Assembly (NCBI GenBank): GCA_903844785.1
Contig: CAIMVB010000059.1
Coordinates: 1-9,559, forward strand
DNA from: an uncultured Rhodospirillales bacterium
GTDB taxonomy: Bacteria; Pseudomonadota; Alphaproteobacteria; Acetobacterales; Acetobacteraceae
Length of the DNA stretch: 9,559 bases
Direction: 5' to 3'
The notes below the pieces were generated by a model, which saw only the letters and a list, made by a program, of their open reading frames with translations, was not told the DNA's origin and made no database searches. Shown here one piece after another: positions 1-4,950 of this stretch (its first letter is position 1; each line of letters opens with the position of its first letter). Made by a program: the position numbers and the translations under genes.

Positions 1-377
1 AAGCCAAGGGCCAGCGCCAGCAGGCTCAATACCGCAAAGGTGATTGCCATTTGCAGCCCGCCCAGGCCCAGCACCAGCCGGCGCATCGCCTTCAGGCGTT
101 CAAAGGAAAGTTCAAGCCCAATCAGAAATAGCAGAAAAACCACGCCAAGTTCGGCTATCGCGGTGACACTTTTCGCATCAATCACCGTGAACCAATAAAG
201 CAGCGGGTAATCACCAATGAAGGACCCAAGCGCGAGCGGCCCCAGCACCGCCCCCGCGCCCAGATAGCCAAGCACAGGGCTGACACCAGCACGGCGCAAT
301 AGCGGCACAATCACGCCCGCCGTGCCCAGCACGACCAGCGCATCGCTATAGGCTTGGAAATTAACCGCCTCTGCCAA
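1..377 (-). CDS. CPA2/Kef-type monovalent cation:proton antiporter, N-terminal part (runs off the left edge)
   Basis: About 125 codons of the N-terminus are present; the rest lies outside the window. The translation begins (L/M)AEAVNFQAYSDALVVLGTAG and then shows alternating hydrophobic helices. A 'GYLGAGAVLGPLALG' stretch and 'ELGVVFLLFLIGLELS' match the first helices of the KefB/KefC/YbaL sodium/hydrogen exchanger family. Members are inner-membrane proteins exchanging K+ or Na+ for H+; whether this one has the C-terminal RCK/TrkA-N domain cannot be seen. The start is TTG at 377-375. The frame is open upstream only to a TAA at 407-405, no ATG or GTG lies in between, and an AAGGGG sits 6 nt upstream of the TTG. 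It lies 62 bp downstream of yffB on the same strand, so co-transcription is possible. Family is confident, ion specificity unknown. Confidence 0.85.
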   Translation of the reverse strand, partial: MAEAVNFQAYSDALVVLGTAGVIVPLLRRAGVSPVLGYLGAGAVLGPLALGSFIGDYPLLYWFTVIDAKSVTAIAELGVVFLLFLIGLELSFERLKAMRRLVLGLGGLQMAITFAVLSLLALALG

Positions 378-383
378 AACCGC

Positions 384-389
384 CCCCTT
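384..389 (-). promoter_or_regulatory. Ribosome binding site that fixes the TTG start of the antiporter
   Basis: On the minus strand AAGGGG occupies 389-384, with 6 nt to the TTG at 377-375. No ATG or GTG exists in the short open stretch after the upstream stop codon, so this site is the main support for a TTG start. Confidence 0.6.
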
Positions 390-439
390 CGCCCTTTCGG
401 CTGTTTATATGGGGCGGTAATGGTGAATTTGCGGCAGCG

Positions 440-790
440 TCAGGCCTTTAATGCAGCGGAATAGCGTGCTGGGTCGAAGCCAATGATCAGCTTATCGCCA
501 TGCGTCAGCACAGGGCGCTTGATCATACTGGGCTGCGCCAGCATCAACGCCACGGCACGGGCTTCATCCAACCCCTGCTTCTGGTCTTCAGGCAATTTGC
601 GGAAGGTGGTGCCGGCACGGTTCAGCAAAGCCTCCCACCCCGCGTGGCGGGCCCAGGCTTCCAGCTTAACCGGCGCGATGCCCGCCGTTTTGTAGTCATG
701 GAAATCATGGGCAATGCCATTGGCTTCCAGCCAAGCGCGCGCCTTCTTCATGGTGTCGCAATTCTTGATGCCATGGATGGTGATGGTCAT
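440..790 (-). CDS. yffB: YffB/ArsC-Spx-fold thioredoxin-like protein
   Basis: A 116-residue protein closely resembling E. coli YffB. Near the N-terminus it has 'GIKNCDTMKKA' with the single conserved Cys11 where ArsC has its catalytic cysteine. It continues with 'FHDYK', 'GWEALLNRAGTTFRKL' and 'MIKRPVL', which contains the conserved Arg92, and ends in the typical 'IGFDPARY'. The ArsC/Spx/YffB family has a thioredoxin-like fold; YffB itself has been linked to glutathione-dependent thiol chemistry, but its physiological substrate is not settled. The open frame extends upstream to 871, but ATG at 790-788 is preferred: it gives the usual family N-terminus (MTITIHGIKNC) and is preceded by a purine-rich AAGGGGCAGG. 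It is divergent from yghU with 92 bp between start codons, which must hold both promoters. Naming it an arsenate reductase would be an over-call. Confidence 0.88.
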   Translation of the reverse strand: MTITIHGIKNCDTMKKARAWLEANGIAHDFHDYKTAGIAPVKLEAWARHAGWEALLNRAGTTFRKLPEDQKQGLDEARAVALMLAQPSMIKRPVLTHGDKLIIGFDPARYSAALKA

Positions 791-869
791 GTCGCCTGCC
801 CCTTGCCCGATCGCCCCGCGATACCAGCCTTGCGCGCCACCGCCAATCGCGCCAGCTTCAGCCAATCCC

Positions 870-875
870 AAGGAG
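870..875 (+). promoter_or_regulatory. Shine-Dalgarno site of yghU
   Basis: AAGGAG at 870-875, 7 nt before the ATG at 883. This is the clearest Shine-Dalgarno sequence in the window and supports that start. Confidence 0.7.
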
Positions 876-882
876 CACCCCC

Positions 883-1755
883 ATGAGCAGCACGGCCGAT
901 TACACCCCCCCGAAAGTCTGGGCCTGGAACAAGGCCAATGGCGGGCGCTTTGCCAATATCAACCGCCCCATCGCCGGCCCGACACATGACAAGGAATTGC
1001 CGGTGGGCCGCCACCCCTTGCAGCTTTATTCACTCGGCACACCCAATGGCCAGAAGGTGACAATCCTGCTGGAGGAGCTTTTGGCGCTTGGTCACAAAGG
1101 CGCGGAATACGACGCCTGGCTGATCCGCATTGGTGAAGGCCAGCAATTCGGCAGCGGCTTTGTGGATATCAACCCGAATTCGAAAATCCCAGCACTTTTG
1201 GACCGGAGCGGCCCCAAGCCCATTCGCGTTTTCGAAAGCGCGGCGATCCTGATGCACCTTGCAGAAAAATTCGACGCCTTACTGCCGAAGGAAGCGGCGG
1301 CGCGCGCCGAATGCCTTTCCTGGCTGTTTTGGCAAATGGGCAGCGCGCCCTACCTCGGCGGTGGTTTCGGGCATTTCTACGCCTATGCGCCGGTAAAGAT
1401 TGAATACGCGATTGACCGCTTTACGATGGAAACCAAGCGGCAATTGGATGTGCTGGACCGGCGCTTGGCCGAAAGCGCCTATCTGGGCGGGGATGATTAC
1501 ACCATCGCCGATATCGCCGTGTGGCCCTGGTATGGCGGCCTAGTGAAGGGCTTCTTGTATGGTGCCGCGGAATTCCTTGCCGTGCATGAATACAAGAATG
1601 TGCAGCGCTGGGCAGACGCCATCTTCGCCCGCCCCGCCGTGAAGCGCGGGCGCATGGTGAACCGCGTCACGGGCGAGGCATCCGAACAATTGCACGAACG
1701 CCATGACGCGAGCGATTTTGAGACGAAAACGCAGGATAAGCTGGGTAGCAGCTGA
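883..1755 (+). CDS. yghU: Glutathione S-transferase family protein, YghU-type disulfide-bond reductase
   Basis: A 290-residue protein similar to E. coli YghU along its whole length. Landmarks in order: an N-terminal extension with 'FANINRPIAGPTH' (Asn27 lies in the active-site segment of YghU); 'HPLQLYSLGTPNGQKVTILL', the start of the thioredoxin-like domain; 'NPNSKIPAL' with the cis-proline loop; 'RVFESAAIL' with the Glu-Ser pair that holds the gamma-glutamyl group of glutathione; then the all-helical domain with 'LGGGFGHFYAYAPVKIEYAIDRF', 'DDYTIADIAVWPW' and the C-terminal 'EQLHERHDASDFETKT'. Nu-class transferases such as YghU bind two glutathiones and reduce organic disulfides and hydroperoxides in the cytoplasm, with little classical transferase activity. 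The start is ATG 883 with AAGGAG 7 nt upstream. It is divergent from yffB. No terminator is visible after the stop codon. Confidence 0.95.
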   Translation: MSSTADYTPPKVWAWNKANGGRFANINRPIAGPTHDKELPVGRHPLQLYSLGTPNGQKVTILLEELLALGHKGAEYDAWLIRIGEGQQFGSGFVDINPNSKIPALLDRSGPKPIRVFESAAILMHLAEKFDALLPKEAAARAECLSWLFWQMGSAPYLGGGFGHFYAYAPVKIEYAIDRFTMETKRQLDVLDRRLAESAYLGGDDYTIADIAVWPWYGGLVKGFLYGAAEFLAVHEYKNVQRWADAIFARPAVKRGRMVNRVTGEASEQLHERHDASDFETKTQDKLGSS

Positions 1756-1796
1756 AATACTGCGACGGGGAGTGATGCCATTAAAAGTATAACTCC

Positions 1797-1824
1797 CTGA
1801 TAAATACTCATATATTTGTATAAT
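1797..1824 (+). promoter_or_regulatory. Putative sigma70-type promoter for the carbonic anhydrase-like gene
   Basis: TATAAT at 1819-1824 is a perfect -10 consensus. CTGATA at 1797-1802 matches the -35 consensus TTGACA at 4 of 6 positions, with a 16-nt spacer. The surroundings are very AT-rich for this chromosome (11 of the 50 bases 1801-1850 are G or C). Transcription would start near 1831, giving a leader of about 70 nt that contains the whole inverted repeat at 1847-1902. Inferred from sequence only. Confidence 0.5.
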
Positions 1825-1846
1825 GTAAATTGATACTTGCTGTTTA

Positions 1847-1902
1847 CATGGATTTTTCCAGGTTAGTATTAAATCTCGTTCACCTACCGGGAAAAATCCA
1901 TG
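1847..1902 (+). promoter_or_regulatory. 13-bp inverted repeat spanning the ribosome binding region and start codon
   Basis: CATGGATTTTTCC (1847-1859) and GGAAAAATCCATG (1890-1902) are perfect inverted complements separated by 30 nt. A further AGGT/ACCT pairing (1860-1863 with 1882-1885) could tighten the loop. The right arm contains the weak Shine-Dalgarno-like purines and ends exactly at the last base of the ATG at 1900-1902. In an mRNA started near 1831 the folded form would hide the ribosome binding site. The arms are visible; a translational-control role is inference. A DNA-binding site for a regulator is an alternative, although a 30-nt gap is wide for that. Confidence 0.5.
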
Positions 1903-2469
1903 CTTACATGCACCAACGCCGCCCCCCAGTTTTTACATGGCACTGCCTGTGATTGCGCTAATCCAGGGCTTTCCCTCAAACGCCGGGGCTTTCTGGCGGC
2001 AGCGGGAATGATTGCGGGCGCTTCACTGCTTGGCGGCAAGGCTTCTGCCGCAAGCGGTAATTATGAAGCGATGCTGGTGAATTGCATCGATCCGCGTTTC
2101 ACCACCAGTAGCCTTGGCTATATGGGCGCCAATAATATGCGTGACCGCTACAGCCAATTCGTCATCGCCGGCGGGCCCATCGGTGCCATCCATACGCGCT
2201 TCGCGTCTTGGCATTCTGCCTTCTGGGATAATCTGGCTATCACGGTTCAGTTGCACAACATCAAGCGCGTTGTTGCGCTTACGCATCGCGATTGCGGCGC
2301 GGCCAAGCTTGCCTTTGGCGATGCCGCGGTAGCAACCCGGCAGGCGGAAACGGCGGCCCATGCCGAATCCCTCCGCGCCTTCACCGCCGAAACACGCCGC
2401 CGCCAGCCAGCCCTCACGGTCCTGGCCGGCATTATGGATTTGAACGGCAGCGTGGAAGTCGTGGGCTGA
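1900..2469 (+). CDS. Tat-exported beta-carbonic anhydrase-like protein
   Basis: A 189-residue protein. Residues 24-50 form a twin-arginine signal: 'LSLKRRGFLAAAGMIAGASL' with Arg28-Arg29, a hydrophobic stretch and a likely cleavage after 'GGKASA'. The mature part has both beta-carbonic anhydrase zinc motifs: CxDxR as 'NCIDPR' (Cys62, Asp64, Arg66) and HxxC as 'HRDC' (His129, Cys132). The end, 'LAGIMDLNGSVEVV', corresponds to the last strand of the family, so the gene looks complete. Beta-carbonic anhydrases interconvert CO2 and bicarbonate; the signal implies action in the periplasm after folding and zinc loading in the cytoplasm. The region between the motifs is unusual for a classical beta enzyme ('NNMRDRYSQFVIAGGPIGAI'), so a divergent, perhaps non-catalytic subfamily is possible. 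ATG 1900 is the only start available after an in-frame TAA at 1870-1872. The signal's n-region is long and holds three cysteines (4, 17, 19). Confidence 0.75.
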   Translation: MLTCTNAAPQFLHGTACDCANPGLSLKRRGFLAAAGMIAGASLLGGKASAASGNYEAMLVNCIDPRFTTSSLGYMGANNMRDRYSQFVIAGGPIGAIHTRFASWHSAFWDNLAITVQLHNIKRVVALTHRDCGAAKLAFGDAAVATRQAETAAHAESLRAFTAETRRRQPALTVLAGIMDLNGSVEVVG

Positions 2470-2520
2470 ATTCTGCTTCGCCCGCAATCAGCGGGGAAAG
2501 TCGTCAACTAAATAGCCTGC

Positions 2521-2555
2521 GTTTTGGCGGAACTGCTTTGCGGTTCCGCCAAAAC
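2521..2555. terminator. Strong hairpin between convergent genes, possible bidirectional terminator
   Basis: GTTTTGGCGGAAC (2521-2533) pairs perfectly with GTTCCGCCAAAAC (2543-2555). The intervening TGCTTTGCG can add one wobble and two Watson-Crick pairs, leaving a TTT loop. It lies between the stop of the carbonic anhydrase-like gene (2469) and the stop of guaA (2581-2579), which converge. Neither strand has a proper T-tract right after the stem, so intrinsic termination is likely but not certain; a palindromic extragenic element is the alternative. Confidence 0.55.
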
Positions 2556-2560
2556 CATTA

Positions 2561-2580
2561 AGGGCGCAGTTAAACGCCCT
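2561..2580 (-). terminator. Small hairpin at the guaA stop codon
   Basis: AGGGCG (2561-2566) and CGCCCT (2575-2580) form a 6-bp stem with an 8-nt loop, overlapping two bases of the guaA stop codon (TAG at 2581-2579). On the minus strand TTAATGGTTTT follows, a weak T-rich run. It may act together with the larger hairpin at 2521-2555 as the end of the guaA transcript. Confidence 0.35.
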
Positions 2581-4159
2581 ACTCCCACTCAATCGTCCCC
2601 GGCGGCTTGCTCGTGATGTCGTAGGTCACGCGGTTGATCCCGCGCACCTCATTCACAATCCTGGCCGCGACGCGATTGAGGAAGCCCATATCAAAGGGAT
2701 AGACATCCGCCGTCATGCCATCCGTGCTGGTGACAGCGCGCAGCGCACAGGCTTGGTCATAACTCCGCCCATCGCCCATCACGCCCACGGTACGCACCGG
2801 CAGCAGCACGGCGAAGGCCTGCCAGATTGCGTCATACAAACCGGCATTCCGAATCTCTTCCAGGAACACGGTATCAACACGGCGGAGCAAATCCGCCTTT
2901 TCGCGCGTTACCTCACCGGGGATACGAATGGCCAAGCCCGGCCCCGGGAAGGGGTGGCGGCCCACGATTTCTTCCGGAATGCCAAGCTCCCGCCCCAGCG
3001 CGCGCACCTCATCCTTGAACAAATCGCGCAAGGGTTCCACCAGCTTCATACGCATATGCGCGGGCAGGCCGCCGACATTGTGGTGGCTTTTGATGGTGAC
3101 CGAAGGCCCACCAATCGCCGAGACACTTTCAATCACATCAGGATAAAGCGTGCCCTGCGCCAGGAAATCGGCGCCGCCCAGCTTATTCTGTTCTTCTTCG
3201 AAGACTTCAATGAATAGCCGCCCGATGGTCTTGCGCTTTACCTCCGGGTCCGTCACGCCGGAAAGCTGGCCCAAAAACATATCCGAAGCATCGCGATGGA
3301 TCAGCTTGATGTTGAAGCGGTCACGGAAAGTGCTGACCACTTGTTCGCTTTCATTCGCGCGCATCAGCCCGTGATCGACGTAAATGCAGGTCAGTTGATC
3401 GCCAATCGCCTCATGAATCAGCACTGCGGCGACCGAGCTATCAACGCCGCCGGAAAGCCCACACACAACGCGCCCCTGCCCCACCAGGGCGCGAATGCGC
3501 GCCACCGCTTCCTGGCGGAAACCGGCCATGGTCCAATCACCGGCGCAGCCACAAACGCCATGGGTGAAGTTCTTGAGCAGCGCGGCGCCATGGGGCGTGT
3601 GCACCACTTCCGGGTGGAACTGCACGCCGTAGAAATGCCGTGCATCATCGGCAATCGCGGCAAAAGGCGCGCCTTCGCTCACCGCCACGGGGCGAAAGCC
3701 GGGCGGCAGTTTCGTCACGCGGTCGCCATGGCTCATCCACACCTGTTCGCGGGCCCCCTTGGCCCAGACGCCGCGGGTGATGGCGCATTCATCTGTCACT
3801 TCCACAAAGGCGCGGCCGAATTCGCGGTGATCGGATGGCTCCACCAAGCCGCCCAGCTGCGCCGCCATGGTTTGCTGGCCGTAACAAATGCCCAGAACCG
3901 GAATGCCCATCGTGAACACGGCTTCCGGCGCGCGCGGGCTTTCGCCTTCCGTCACGCTGGCCGGCCCGCCGGATAAAATGATCCCACGCGGCGCAAAGGC
4001 GCGGATGCGGGCCTCCGGCGCATGATGAAAGGGCCAGACTTCGCAATAGACGCCAGATTCCCGCACGCGGCGGGCAATCAGCTGCGTCACCTGGCTGCCG
4101 AAATCGAGGATCAGCACATGATCGTGCCGGGGGGAGGAGTCGAGCGGTTCAGGGGCCAT
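2579..4159 (-). CDS. guaA: GMP synthase (glutamine-hydrolysing)
   Basis: Converts XMP to GMP using ATP and the amide of glutamine, the last step of de novo guanine nucleotide synthesis, in the cytoplasm. Starting from ATG 4159 the protein has 526 residues, the normal size. The N-terminal class I glutamine amidotransferase domain has 'LILDFGSQ', 'ILSGGPASV', the nucleophile Cys92 in 'GICYGQQ', and His182/Glu184 in 'VQFHPEV'. The ATP-pyrophosphatase domain follows with the P-loop 'SGGVDSS' (236-242). The C-terminal dimerisation domain ends in '[10 protein letters not shown]', the classical GuaA terminus. A GTG at 4174 would add five residues; neither start has a clear Shine-Dalgarno site, and ATG 4159 fits family N-termini better. 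It lies downstream of the rsmB-like gene and GNAT gene on the same strand but is separated from them by the palindromic repeat array. No catalytic residue is missing. Confidence 0.97.
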   Translation of the reverse strand: MAPEPLDSSPRHDHVLILDFGSQVTQLIARRVRESGVYCEVWPFHHAPEARIRAFAPRGIILSGGPASVTEGESPRAPEAVFTMGIPVLGICYGQQTMAAQLGGLVEPSDHREFGRAFVEVTDECAITRGVWAKGAREQVWMSHGDRVTKLPPGFRPVAVSEGAPFAAIADDARHFYGVQFHPEVVHTPHGAALLKNFTHGVCGCAGDWTMAGFRQEAVARIRALVGQGRVVCGLSGGVDSSVAAVLIHEAIGDQLTCIYVDHGLMRANESEQVVSTFRDRFNIKLIHRDASDMFLGQLSGVTDPEVKRKTIGRLFIEVFEEEQNKLGGADFLAQGTLYPDVIESVSAIGGPSVTIKSHHNVGGLPAHMRMKLVEPLRDLFKDEVRALGRELGIPEEIVGRHPFPGPGLAIRIPGEVTREKADLLRRVDTVFLEEIRNAGLYDAIWQAFAVLLPVRTVGVMGDGRSYDQACALRAVTSTDGMTADVYPFDMGFLNRVAARIVNEVRGINRVTYDITSKPPGTIEWE

Positions 4160-4207
4160 GCGGGCTTGCACCACAGCGCGGCGCGGCGGGCAAGATCAGC
4201 TTAGTTT

Positions 4208-4373
4208 GATCGCATTTCCCTGGCCGCCGGGTGGGCCCACTAGGCCTGAAAATGCTCCAGTCTTGGTCGCATTTTCCGAGCCGCCAAGTGTGGCCACTTG
4301 GCTTGAAAATGCTCAGTTTGTTGGATCGCATTTTCCGAGCCGCCAAGTGTGGCCACTTGGCTTGAAAATGCTC
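4208..4373. repeat. Three tandem copies of a palindromic extragenic element (REP-like)
   Basis: Units begin at about 4210, 4267 and 4326 (periods 57 and 59 bp). Units 2 and 3 are identical over 49 bp (4267-4315 and 4326-4374); unit 1 is diverged. Each of units 2 and 3 is a nested palindrome: outer arms GCATTTTC and GAAAATGC (4269-4276/4305-4312; 4328-4335/4364-4371) and inner arms GCCAAGTG and CACTTGGC (4283-4290/4295-4302; 4342-4349/4354-4361) around a TGGC loop, with an asymmetric 6/2-nt internal loop. Unit 1 keeps the layout (4212-4256) with changes on both arms. The joining segments are alike ('CAGTTTGTTGGATC', 'CTTAGTTTGATC'). From memory, rhizobial genomes carry a very similar dispersed element with GAGCATTTTC and GAAAATGC ends, often in tandem. 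It occupies the gap between the GNAT gene and guaA, and its right edge forms the GNAT stop codon. Confidence 0.85.
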
Positions 4374-4950
4374 AAGCCTCAGGCGCGGGCGCGGTGGCGG
4401 CAAGCAGCGTATCAATCGGCTCCCACAATAGGGCCATTTGCTCCACCGCCTGGCCGCCCACGCGGGTTTGGCCACGCGCCACCACCCGCCCGCCCAGATG
4501 GCGATAGAACCATTGGGTCGGGTTATCCTTCAGCACCCAGACCATGGCGGAACGGCACCCCACCACGCGCAAATGCGCCGCCGCAGCGCGCATCAGCCGC
4601 CGCCCGGTGCCGCGGTCCCGGTAATCCTCATTCAAATAGAGGGTATTGATCTCCCCATCCGCCAGCCCCTCGCGGCGGGACCGCCCGCCAGAGGCAAAGC
4701 CGATGATGGTCGCTTCATCCGGCGCGCTGCCTTCCGGCGCATCATCGCCCGACGCCACCGCGACAAATACGGCATAGCCGCCGCGCCTATCAAACATGTC
4801 CCGCTGATACGAAGCGGCCAAGCGGTTCGAGGAAAGCCCGGAAAGATAGGCATCGGGCAGAAGGCCGGCATAGGCGCTGCGCCATACCGCGACATGCAGT
4901 GCGCCAATCGCGGCGGCATCACTGGCACGTGCGCGGCGGATCGCGATCAT
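4372..4950 (-). CDS. GNAT-family N-acetyltransferase
   Basis: A 192-residue single-domain acetyltransferase. The N-terminus 'MIAIRRARASDAAAIGALHVAVWRSAYAGLLPDAYL' is the usual GNAT strand 1/helix 1. 'NTLYLNEDYRDRGTGRRLMRAAAAHL' is motif A, with the R-x-x-G-x-G/A acetyl-CoA pyrophosphate loop. 'VLKDNPTQWFYRHLGGRVV' is motif B, with the conserved Asn and Phe-Tyr. The family transfers an acetyl group from acetyl-CoA to an amine; the substrate cannot be told from sequence. The open frame extends to 5031, but ATG 4950 is preferred because it gives the family N-terminus, has GGAAAG upstream and overlaps the end of the rsmB-like gene by ATGA, implying translational coupling. Its TGA (4374-4372) lies in the edge of the adjoining palindromic repeat. 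An rRNA or ribosomal-protein target is suggested only by the neighbour. Confidence 0.85.
   Translation of the reverse strand: MIAIRRARASDAAAIGALHVAVWRSAYAGLLPDAYLSGLSSNRLAASYQRDMFDRRGGYAVFVAVASGDDAPEGSAPDEATIIGFASGGRSRREGLADGEINTLYLNEDYRDRGTGRRLMRAAAAHLRVVGCRSAMVWVLKDNPTQWFYRHLGGRVVARGQTRVGGQAVEQMALLWEPIDTLLAATAPAPEA

Noticed and set aside
791..871. Longer N-terminus for YffB
   Set aside because: The extra 27 residues do not belong to the family, and ATG 790 has a suitable ribosome binding site.
3296..3976. 226-residue plus-strand open frame inside guaA
   Set aside because: Antisense to intact guaA with no family resemblance; long opposite-strand frames are expected at this GC content.
4160..4174. 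GTG start for guaA at 4174
   Set aside because: It adds five residues not expected in GuaA and has no Shine-Dalgarno site; ATG 4159 fits family N-termini better, though this is not proven.
4208..4373. CRISPR-like array (repeats with short joining segments)
   Set aside because: Only three units, the joining segments resemble each other, periods differ, and the repeats are nested palindromes of the extragenic type. No cas genes are present.
4149..4475. Minus-strand open frame with repeated peptide segments over the repeat array
   Set aside because: The apparent peptide repeats come from reading the tandem DNA units; the 57/59-bp periods shift the frame, and it overlaps the GNAT gene and the guaA start.
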